DNA of 18,508 nucleotides from JAQGMO01 sp050954505 (GTDB lineage Bacteria > Pseudomonadota > Gammaproteobacteria > Burkholderiales > Burkholderiaceae_D). Location of the stretch: the NCBI GenBank assembly GCA_050954505.1, contig JBPBPY010000213.1, forward strand, positions 1-18,508, given 5' to 3'. Under the pieces are notes generated by a model. The model ran no database searches and was not told where the DNA came from. It worked only from the letters and a program-made list of their open reading frames with translations. Positions 1 through 6,228 of this stretch are shown one piece after another (position 1 is the first letter of the stretch; each line of letters begins with the position of its first letter). Made by a program: the position numbers and the translations under genes.

Positions 1-654
1 CTGCATCTTCACCGCATCGTCACCCGCAAACACGGTCTCGGTGGATGGTTTCATCGTCACTTCCGCGAGCTCGGCCTTGAAGCCGGCTGCTTCCATCTGG
101 TCCTTGAAAGAGGACAGCTCATGCGGCGGGCACAGCACTTCGAAGCCGCCTTCCTCGTCGCTGATCACATCTTCGGCGCCGGCTTCCAGCGCCGCTTCCA
201 TCAAGGAATCTTCATCGGTGCCCGGGGCATAGAACAGCTGGCCGCAGTGGCGAAACAGGAAGGCCACCGAGCCTTCGGTGCCCATGTTGCCGCCGAACTT
301 GGCAAATGCATGGCGCACTTCGGCCACGGTGCGCACGCGGTTGTCGGTCATGCAGTCGACCAGGATGGCCGCGCCATTGATGCCATAACCTTCGTAGCGG
401 ATTTCTTCATAGGTGGCGCCATCGAGGGCGCCGGTGCCGCGCTGGATGGCGCGGGTGACGTTATCCTTGGGCATGTTGGCATCGGCGCCTTTTTCCATCG
501 CCAGGCGCAGGCGCGGGTTGGTGGCTGCATCGCCGCCGCCCATGCGGGCCGCAACGGTGATTTCCTTGATCAGGCGAGTCCAGATCTTGCCGCGCTTGGC
601 GTCAGTGGCCGCCTTCTTGTGCTTGATGTTGGCCCATTTGCTGTGTCCTGCCAT
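1..654 (-). CDS. yebC: YebC/PmpR-family DNA-binding regulator, partial (C-terminus beyond left edge)
   Basis: YebC/TACO1-family protein (DUF28), known as a DNA-binding transcriptional regulator and, in some members, a factor that helps ribosomes through difficult stretches. The protein starts MAGHSKWANIKHKKAATDAK, the family signature. It continues with GGGDAATNPRLRLAMEKG near residues 39-56 and the conserved GGNMGTEGSVAFLF block in the middle domain. The 218 codons visible compare with about 240 in the family, so only about the last 20 residues are missing past base 1. The ATG at 654 is the family start, with a purine-rich GAAGAGAGAA stretch upstream. It is divergent from the ATPase gene at 1040. 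Cytoplasmic. The family assignment is seen in the sequence; the exact cellular role is not. Confidence 0.96.
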   Translation of the reverse strand, partial: MAGHSKWANIKHKKAATDAKRGKIWTRLIKEITVAARMGGGDAATNPRLRLAMEKGADANMPKDNVTRAIQRGTGALDGATYEEIRYEGYGINGAAILVDCMTDNRVRTVAEVRHAFAKFGGNMGTEGSVAFLFRHCGQLFYAPGTDEDSLMEAALEAGAEDVISDEEGGFEVLCPPHELSSFKDQMEAAGFKAELAEVTMKPSTETVFAGDDAVKMQ

Positions 655-1039
655 AACGGTTCTCTCTTCATGAGGGCGCTGATGCGCCGCAGTTGCGTTG
701 ACCTTGCTTGGACCTTGCTTGAACCTTGCCTGGATTCTGCTCGGGTCTTGCTCGACCAGGACGTGTCTTTTGTCGTGCCTGCGCGGTGCTGGCGAGCCGC
801 TTGCGTTCTTTGTGCAGGCTGCTTGCCTGATGCCGCAGTTTGCCCTGCCGTTACCCTGTCGTTACCATCACCACGGCGCTGCGTCAGCAGCGGCGCCTCC
901 TTGCCGCACGTCCGTACAATGATTCGGCCCAGCCTGGTTTACAATGATTTGCCCAATGCCAGGCGCAAGAAAATGGCAATTTTAGCATAGCGACCCTTGG
1001 CCAAATCCGCCTGCCAGCGCAAAAAAACCGCAAACAACC
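655..1039. other. Divergent intergenic region (yebC / ATPase gene)
   Basis: This 385-bp stretch holds no gene I can support and must carry the promoters of the two divergent genes. Near the yebC side are three imperfect direct repeats of about 11 bp, reading CAAGCAAGGTC, CAAGCAAGGTC and CAGGCAAGGTT on the minus strand (about 702-735). Nearer the ATPase gene, TACAATGATT occurs twice, at 915-924 and 940-949. TACAAT resembles a sigma-70 -10 hexamer, but I find no good -35 at proper spacing for either copy, so I do not call a promoter. Confidence 0.6.
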
Positions 1040-2779
1040 ATGCCCAATCCACTTCGCATCGCCAGCAACCAGGACAGCGAACTGTTCCTGCTGCCACAGC
1101 TCGTCAACCGCCACGGCTGCATCACCGGCGCCACCGGCACCGGCAAGACCGTCACGCTGCAGGCCATTGCCCAGGCGCTGTCGGGCATTGGCGTGCCGGT
1201 CTTCATGGCCGACGTCAAGGGCGACCTGTCAGGTCTGGCCAAGCCCGGTGGCGGCAATCCCGGAATCACCGAGCGGCTGGCCGCCATGGGCCAGCCGGCA
1301 CCGGCCTGGCAAGGCTGTCCTGTGACCCTGTGGGATGTCTTCGGCCAGCAGGGCCACCCGATCCGCGCCACGGTCTCCGACCTCGGTCCGCTGCTGCTGG
1401 CGCGCATGCTCAATCTCAACGACACCCAGGAAGGCGTGCTGCAGCTGGTGTTCAAGATTGCCGACGACAATGGCTTCCTGCTGCTCGACACCAAGGATCT
1501 GCGCGCCATGCTCCAGCATGTCGGCGCCAATGCAGCCAGCTTCCAGAATGAGTACGGCAACATCTCGGCGGCTTCGATCGGCGCCATCCAGCGCGGCCTG
1601 GTCGGTATCGAGGAGCAGGGCGGCGACCAGTTCTTTGGCGAGCCGATGCTCGACATCGACGATCTGCTGCAGACCGATGCCGGCGGCCGTGGCATCATCA
1701 ACATCCTGGCGGCCGACAGACTGCTCAATGCGCCGCGCCTGTACGCCACCTTCCTGCTCTGGCTGCTTTCGGAATTGTTCGAGCATTTGCCCGAGGTTGG
1801 CGACGTCGACAAACCCCGGCTGGTATTCTTTTTCGACGAAGCGCATCTGTTGTTCGATGAGGCGCCCAAGGCGCTGCTGCAAAAAATCGAACAGGTGGTG
1901 CGCCTGATCCGCTCCAAAGGCGTCGGCGTGTTTTTCGTTACGCAAAATCCGCTCGACATTCCCGACAGCGTGCTGGGCCAGCTCGGCAACCGTGTGCAGC
2001 ATGCCTTGCGCGCCTATACGCCGCGCGACCAGAAGGCAGTGCATGCAGCGGCACAGACCTTCCGCGTCAATCCTGCGCTCGATATCGAAGCGGCGATCAC
2101 CGACCTGGGCGTGGGCGAGGCGCTGGTTTCCTTCCTCGATGAAAAAGGCCGGCCGATGATGGTCGAGCGCGCCTTTATCACGCCGCCGTTGTCGCAAGCC
2201 GGTCCGCTGACCCCCGAGGAACGGCGCGCACTGATCGCCAGTTCAGTGGTCGCAGGCGTTTATGAAACGCCGATCGACCGCATCTCGGCCTATGAAAAAA
2301 TCAAGGGCAGGGTGGCGGCGCAGCCCATGCCGGGCACCGCTGCGCCGCCGGCGCCTGATGCAACGCGCGGTTCGGCCCCAGCCGATGCCGGCGAGGCCAC
2401 ACCAGGCTCGGCGCCAATGCCCGGCAATGACTGGGGTAACAGCGCTAACCAGTGGGGCAACCAGCCTGCGGGCCAGGCCGCCTCGAATGATTCGTCCGCT
2501 TCGCGTGCGGCGCCGGGCCGCAGGCGCGATACCGCCACTTCGCCTGCCGCGGCTCCCGCTCCGGCACCTGCGCCTGCGCCATTACCATCAGGGCCATCAA
2601 TCGGAGAGCAGCTGCAGGATGTGCTCGGCGGTTTGATGGGCGGGCGTACCGCTGGCCAGCCACGCTCGCGCGAATCGATCGGCGAGGCAATGATGAAGTC
2701 GGCTGCCCGCGCCATTGGCTCGAACGTGGGGCGGCAAATCATCCGCGGCGTGCTGGGCTCGCTGATGAAGAGAAAGTAG
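1040..2779 (+). CDS. DUF853 / YjgR-type HerA-like P-loop ATPase
   Basis: Putative ATPase of the HerA/VirB4-like superfamily, similar to E. coli YjgR; cytoplasmic, with no established physiological substrate. The P-loop GATGTGKT is at residues 30-37. FMADVKGDLSGLAKPG follows near residue 55. The Walker B strand with the acidic pair, RLVFFFDEAH, is at 260-269 (DE at 266-267). The family block TQNPLDIPDSVLGQLGNRVQ comes after it. At 579 residues it is longer than the roughly 500 of E. coli YjgR. The surplus is mostly a Pro/Ala/Gly-rich linker at about residues 430-520, ending in AAAPAPAPAPAP. A conserved tail with RAIGSNVGRQIIRGVLGSLM follows. There is no clear Shine-Dalgarno sequence before the ATG. 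The transporter gene follows after 42 nt on the same strand. Family identity is firm, function is not. Confidence 0.93.
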   Translation: MPNPLRIASNQDSELFLLPQLVNRHGCITGATGTGKTVTLQAIAQALSGIGVPVFMADVKGDLSGLAKPGGGNPGITERLAAMGQPAPAWQGCPVTLWDVFGQQGHPIRATVSDLGPLLLARMLNLNDTQEGVLQLVFKIADDNGFLLLDTKDLRAMLQHVGANAASFQNEYGNISAASIGAIQRGLVGIEEQGGDQFFGEPMLDIDDLLQTDAGGRGIINILAADRLLNAPRLYATFLLWLLSELFEHLPEVGDVDKPRLVFFFDEAHLLFDEAPKALLQKIEQVVRLIRSKGVGVFFVTQNPLDIPDSVLGQLGNRVQHALRAYTPRDQKAVHAAAQTFRVNPALDIEAAITDLGVGEALVSFLDEKGRPMMVERAFITPPLSQAGPLTPEERRALIASSVVAGVYETPIDRISAYEKIKGRVAAQPMPGTAAPPAPDATRGSAPADAGEATPGSAPMPGNDWGNSANQWGNQPAGQAASNDSSASRAAPGRRRDTATSPAAAPAPAPAPAPLPSGPSIGEQLQDVLGGLMGGRTAGQPRSRESIGEAMMKSAARAIGSNVGRQIIRGVLGSLMKRK

Positions 2780-2821
2780 TGTTCGCCTTTCCGAAATCCC
2801 ATGCCGTTACCATGACAAACC

Positions 2822-3754
2822 ATGAATTCCATTCCGATATCGGTTCAGCGCAGTGAACGCCAGCAGTTCCTGATTGGGCTTTCCATCGCCATTGTTGGCG
2901 CCATCCTGTTTTCCACCAAGGCCATCGTCGCCAAGCTGCTGTACCGCTACCATATCGATGCGGTGACGCTGCTGGCATTTCGCATGCTGTTTTCACTGCC
3001 ATTCTTTTTCATCATCGCCATCTGGCAGGCCCGCAAGGGGCCGGCGCTGGCGGGGCGCGACCGCCTGCGCATCGTCTTCCTCGGCCTGATCGGCTATTAC
3101 CTGTCGAGCTTCCTCGACTTCATCGGGCTGCAATACATCACCGCAGGGCTGGAACGCCTGATCCTGTTCCTGACGCCGTCGTTCGTGCTGCTGCTGTCGG
3201 TGTTTTACCTGAAGAAGAAAATCATCGGGCTGCAATGGATGGCGCTCGGGGTTTGCTACCTGGGCACCGTGCTGGTGTTCGTGCATGACATCCAGACCGG
3301 CGGCAGCAATGTACCGCTGGGCAGCATATATGTGCTGGGCAGCGCCATCAGCTATGCGGTGTATCTGCTGCTCTCCGGCGAGCTGCTCCAGCGCGTCGGC
3401 GCCATCCGCCTGGTGGCGTATGCCATGTGCGTCTCCAGCATTGCCTGCATCGGCCAGTTCTTCCTGCTGCGTCCGGCCGCAGTGCTGCTGCAGCCGATGC
3501 CGGTGTATGGCCTGTCGATGTTCAATGCGGTCTTTTCCACGGTGGTGCCGGTGTTCATGGTGATGATTTCCGTTTCCCGCATCGGTGCGGCCACCGCATC
3601 GCTGGCCGGCATGGTGGGGCCGGTGTCGACGCTGTTTCTCGGCGCCTGGCTTCTGGGCGAGCCGATTACCGGATTCCAGCTGGTCGGCACCACGCTGGTC
3701 TTGCTGGGTGTGTACCTGTTATCGAAACAAAAGAAGCCGGAACCGAAGGCCTGA
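2822..3754 (+). CDS. EamA/DMT-superfamily inner-membrane transporter
   Basis: Drug/metabolite-transporter superfamily permease of the EamA (10-TMS) type, probably an exporter of small metabolites; the substrate cannot be told from the sequence. The 310 residues hold ten hydrophobic segments in two homologous halves. The first half begins QQFLIGLSIAIVGAILFSTK and includes GLIGYYLSSFLDFIGLQYI and ITAGLERLILFLTPSFVLLL. The second begins near LGSIYVLGSAISYAVYLLLS and contains SRIGAATASLAGMVGPVST and LGEPITGFQLVGTTLVLLGV, the typical end of an EamA repeat. The tail is a short basic cytoplasmic stretch (KQKKPEPKA). It lies 42 nt after the ATPase gene and may share its transcript, although no strong Shine-Dalgarno sequence is visible. 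Confidence 0.92.
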   Translation: MNSIPISVQRSERQQFLIGLSIAIVGAILFSTKAIVAKLLYRYHIDAVTLLAFRMLFSLPFFFIIAIWQARKGPALAGRDRLRIVFLGLIGYYLSSFLDFIGLQYITAGLERLILFLTPSFVLLLSVFYLKKKIIGLQWMALGVCYLGTVLVFVHDIQTGGSNVPLGSIYVLGSAISYAVYLLLSGELLQRVGAIRLVAYAMCVSSIACIGQFFLLRPAAVLLQPMPVYGLSMFNAVFSTVVPVFMVMISVSRIGAATASLAGMVGPVSTLFLGAWLLGEPITGFQLVGTTLVLLGVYLLSKQKKPEPKA

Positions 3755-3838
3755 GCCGCTGCACGGGAGGGCGCCAGACAGCAGGCATTTCATGCATACT
3801 GGTGCCGCCATCCTGAACCAGACCAACAATAATCAAAC

Positions 3839-3844
3839 GGAGAA
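3839..3844 (+). promoter_or_regulatory. Shine-Dalgarno sequence deciding the qor start
   Basis: GGAGAA lies 7 nt before the ATG at 3852. The open frame continues upstream to 3585 inside the transporter gene, so this site is the main reason for choosing 3852. A second in-frame ATG at 3864 is 19 nt away and less well placed. Confidence 0.75.
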
Positions 3845-3851
3845 TTTGACC

Positions 3852-4847
3852 ATGACCACCACCATGACGACCAAGGCAATCCAGATCAGCCGCACCGGCG
3901 GGCCGGAAGTAATGGACTATGTCGATGTCGAGCTGGGCCAGCCCGGCCCGGGCCAGGCGCTGGTGCGCCACGCTGCCATCGGCTTGAACTACATCGATGT
4001 GTATTTCCGTACCGGCCTATACCCGCTGCCGCTGCCGCTGCCGGCCACGCTGGGCATGGAAGGCGCCGGCACGGTGGAAGCGGTGGGTCCGGATGTCAAG
4101 CACATCAAGCCGGGCGACCGCGTGGCCTATGTCTCGCGCCCGCCGGGTTCGTATGCGCAGGCGCGCGTGATGCCGGCCGCCCATTTGCTCAAACTGCCCG
4201 AAGACATCAGCTTCGACACCGCAGCGGCGATGATGCTGCAAGGCTTGACGGTGCAGTACCTGTTTCGCCGCACATTCCGGCTGCAAGGTGGCGAGACCAT
4301 CCTGTTCCATGCCGCCGCCGGTGGCGTGGGTCTGATTGCCTGCCAATGGGCGCGCGCACTGGGCGTCAACATGATCGGCACGGTCGGTTCGGATGAAAAA
4401 GCGGCGCTGGCGCGTTCGCACGGCTGCAGCCATGTGATCAACTACAAAAAGGAAAACTTCGTCGAGCGGGTCAAGGAAATTACCGAGGGGCGTGGGGTGC
4501 CGGTGGTGTACGACTCGATCGGCCAGGATACCTTTGCCGGTTCGCTCGATTGCCTCGCGCCGCGCGGCATGATGGTCAGTTTTGGTTCGGCCTCCGGTCC
4601 GGTTGCGCCGTTCGGTCTGCAGGAGCTGGCTTCGCGCGGATCGCTGTTCGTCACCCGGCCGACATTGTTCAATTACATCGCCACCCGCGATGAACTGGAA
4701 ACCGCGGCTGCCGACCTGTTCGGCATGGTCAGCAGCAAGAAGATCACGCTGGAAATCCACCAGCGCCATGCGCTGGCCGATGTGCGCACGGCCCACACCG
4801 AACTGGAGGCGCGCAAGACCACCGGCTCCACCATCCTGATTCCATGA
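3852..4847 (+). CDS. qor: NADPH:quinone oxidoreductase (zeta-crystallin-like, MDR superfamily)
   Basis: Zinc-free medium-chain dehydrogenase/reductase that reduces quinones with NADPH in the cytoplasm. The 331 residues fit the family length of about 325. The N-terminal GroES-like domain carries GLNYIDVYFRTGLYP (residues 44-58) and LGMEGAGTVEAVGPDV (67-82). The Rossmann domain has the quinone-reductase signature HAAAGGVGLIACQWA (153-167) with the AAAGGVG nucleotide loop. SDEKAALA near 180-187 is the usual site for the NADPH 2'-phosphate. No catalytic or structural zinc ligands are seen, as expected for this branch. Start chosen from the GGAGAA at 3839. The preceding gene ends 97 nt upstream, and the next small ORF overlaps the stop by 4 nt, so the two are probably translationally coupled. 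Confidence 0.95.
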   Translation: MTTTMTTKAIQISRTGGPEVMDYVDVELGQPGPGQALVRHAAIGLNYIDVYFRTGLYPLPLPLPATLGMEGAGTVEAVGPDVKHIKPGDRVAYVSRPPGSYAQARVMPAAHLLKLPEDISFDTAAAMMLQGLTVQYLFRRTFRLQGGETILFHAAAGGVGLIACQWARALGVNMIGTVGSDEKAALARSHGCSHVINYKKENFVERVKEITEGRGVPVVYDSIGQDTFAGSLDCLAPRGMMVSFGSASGPVAPFGLQELASRGSLFVTRPTLFNYIATRDELETAAADLFGMVSSKKITLEIHQRHALADVRTAHTELEARKTTGSTILIP

Positions 4848-4978
4848 GTGTCGATGGAAAGCGCGACGCCGGCGGCAATGGCACACCAAGGTTTGGCCGC
4901 CTGCTGGTGGTGCTGATCATTGCGGTGCTGCTGGTGGTGGCCATTACGCTGGGTTCACAGGCGTATTACACGCCTTGA
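4844..4978 (+). CDS. Small single-helix membrane protein (44 aa), coupled to qor
   Basis: A 44-residue ORF whose ATG overlaps the qor stop in an ATGA arrangement, a common sign of translational coupling. The peptide has a hydrophilic N-terminus (MSVDGKRDAGGNGTPRFGR), then an uninterrupted hydrophobic helix of about 17 residues (LLVVLIIAVLLVVAITL), then a short tail GSQAYYTP. The basic residues before the helix favour an N-in orientation in the inner membrane. I do not recognise a named family. It could be a spurious ORF, but the overlap and the clean transmembrane segment argue for a real gene. It ends convergently about 100 nt from the stop of the lipoprotein gene. Confidence 0.62.
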   Translation: MSVDGKRDAGGNGTPRFGRLLVVLIIAVLLVVAITLGSQAYYTP

Positions 4979-5078
4979 CCCTGGCATCGCGTTGGATAGA
5001 CACACCGATATGCCCGGAGCTGCGCTGGCAAACCCGTGCATCCAGATGGGTATCAGGTTGCGCAGCCATGGCTGGGCA

Positions 5079-5720
5079 CTATTTGGTCTTCAACTCCACG
5101 AAGCGCGCCGTGCCGCTTTTGCCCGGAAAATCGTCGAAGGCGCTGCGCACCATGAATGGCATGATGGTTGCCAGCGAAGGCGTGGCGCCCTCGCTGGTGA
5201 CGGTGACGTCATACACCATCCTGCCGTCGTTCATGCACGAAATCGGCAGGCGCAGGCGGCGGCTGTAGACGTCGACGGTGCGCTCGACCACCGGCGTCGG
5301 GCCATACCAGAACGGGTCATAAAACATGCCGCGCCCTGGCCCGTAGAAACCGATGCGGCCGCTGTAGAACGGGTCAATGGCAACGGCTTCGAGCACGCGT
5401 TTTTCGCGCATCTCGATGCTGTACTCCATGGCTACCTTGTACTGCGCAGAGGCGCTGGCGGCTTCAACAAAACCCAGCTTTGCCAGCTGCTCGCGCACCA
5501 GGGACTGGTAGCTGTGCAACTCCAGGTTGTTTTCATCGCCGGGCAGCTGGGCAAAGGCGTAGCTGCGCTCGCCAGCAGCATCTGGCCACTCATGGAACAC
5601 CGTGACTTCGCTGCGGATGATGCTGGCGCAGCCGCCCAGCAGCAGGCTGGCGGCAATGAACAGACAAGCCAGGAGGCGGCGCAGGTGAGTGTCATTCGAC
5701 TGCATAAGCGGCTTGTGCAT
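5079..5720 (-). CDS. DUF4136-type outer-membrane lipoprotein
   Basis: Secreted lipoprotein with a type II signal peptide: MHKPLMQSNDTHLRRLLACL, then a hydrophobic core, then the lipobox LLGG|C with the acylated Cys at residue 31 and Ala at +2, which predicts sorting to the outer membrane. The mature part (SEVTVFHEWP, then YQSLVREQLAKLGFVEAASA and a GRIGFYGPGRGMFYDPFWYG stretch) resembles DUF4136 proteins, whose biochemical function is unknown. About 213 residues. The open frame runs up to 5843, but only the ATGs at 5720 and 5705 place the signal peptide near the N-terminus. I chose 5720; 5705 (MQSND) is almost equally good because neither has a strong Shine-Dalgarno sequence. The gene stands alone, convergent with the qor group and divergent from pepN. 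Confidence 0.82.
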   Translation of the reverse strand: MHKPLMQSNDTHLRRLLACLFIAASLLLGGCASIIRSEVTVFHEWPDAAGERSYAFAQLPGDENNLELHSYQSLVREQLAKLGFVEAASASAQYKVAMEYSIEMREKRVLEAVAIDPFYSGRIGFYGPGRGMFYDPFWYGPTPVVERTVDVYSRRLRLPISCMNDGRMVYDVTVTSEGATPSLATIMPFMVRSAFDDFPGKSGTARFVELKTK

Positions 5721-6044
5721 GATGGCGTTGGCCTGGCGGCCGTCAAGGATTGATTTCAAAGAATGAACTGATTGTAGCCAATGCAGGCCTGGATTGCAGC
5801 CATCCATTGCAGGGACGCTCCGCCACGGGCCATTGCTCGCCAATCATGCTGTCCTTGCTGGCCGACGTTGCATCCATCGACTGCCGCACGGCTCGGCAAT
5901 CGGGCATTGCAGCCAATGCAGCCATTCGCTGCCAGCTTGTCAGCACCGGTTGAATCCAGCCTTGCATCATCGGCAAAAAGCGCTTGCCCATGCCATACTG
6001 GCCATTGTGGCAAGATGGTCATCCGCGGCTGCAGCAATCCGGCA

Positions 6045-6072
6045 TTGCAGCATTCCGGCAGGACGGTAGAAT
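6045..6072 (+). promoter_or_regulatory. Candidate sigma-70 promoter for pepN
   Basis: TTGCAG at 6045-6050 and TAGAAT at 6067-6072 are separated by 16 nt, a fair match to TTGACA/TATAAT. If used, transcription would begin near 6079 and the 7-bp repeat array would lie in the pepN leader. This is pattern matching by eye only. Confidence 0.4.
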
Positions 6073-6092
6073 GCCAGGATCGCAATGTACCG

Positions 6093-6197
6093 AGCAGCAA
6101 GCAGCAAGCAGCAAGCAGCAAGCAGCAAGCACCAAACACCGAGCTGCGAGATCCAAGCACCAAGCACGGAGCACCAAGTATCAAGTACTGAACAACG
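6093..6197 (+). repeat. Degenerate heptanucleotide tandem array (15 units)
   Basis: Five perfect AGCAGCA units (6093-6127) run without a break in phase into ten diverging 7-bp units such as AGCACCA, AACACCG, AGCTGCG, AGATCCA, AGCACGG, AGTATCA, AGTACTG and AACAACG. Nearly every unit begins with AG or AA, so the 7-bp register holds over 105 bp. The array ends 31 nt before the pepN ATG. This is the pattern left by slippage expansion followed by decay, with the left end most recently homogenised. Confidence 0.85.
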
Positions 6198-6228
6198 CTA
6201 AAAGCCCCCATCCACTTCCAAGACCGCC

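Larger units (their letters stand above)
5721..6228. other. Repeat-rich intergenic region upstream of pepN
   Basis: A 508-bp stretch between divergent genes with no recognisable gene; open frames on both strands give no family-like protein. It is dense in variants of CATTGCAG and its reverse-oriented partner CAATGCAG between about 5770 and 6060. One pair forms a perfect 6-bp stem with a 4-nt loop (GCATTG-CAGC-CAATGC, 5904-5919). A candidate promoter and a 7-bp tandem array lie at its right end and are listed separately. Confidence 0.6.

Noticed and set aside
121..990. Long plus-strand open frame of 289 codons over yebC and the intergenic region
   Set aside because: It is the antisense shadow of yebC, whose minus-strand protein is an unmistakable family member; the frame has no family-like sequence of its own.
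982..2197. Two long minus-strand open frames (335 and 322 codons) opposite the ATPase gene
   Set aside because: High-GC antisense frames; the plus-strand protein carries Walker A and B motifs and family blocks, while these read as low-complexity Ser/Arg- or Gln/Ala-rich sequence.
3585..3851. In-frame upstream extension of qor
   Set aside because: The extension overlaps the transporter gene and is Arg/Pro/Trp-rich; the Shine-Dalgarno at 3839 and the usual family length favour the start at 3852.
5061..5080. CAGCCATGGCTG palindrome between convergent genes as a terminator
   Set aside because: A 12-bp palindrome without loop or T-run; by itself not evidence for a terminator or binding site.
6093..6197. 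CRISPR-like array
   Set aside because: The units are 7 bp with no spacers; this is a simple tandem repeat.
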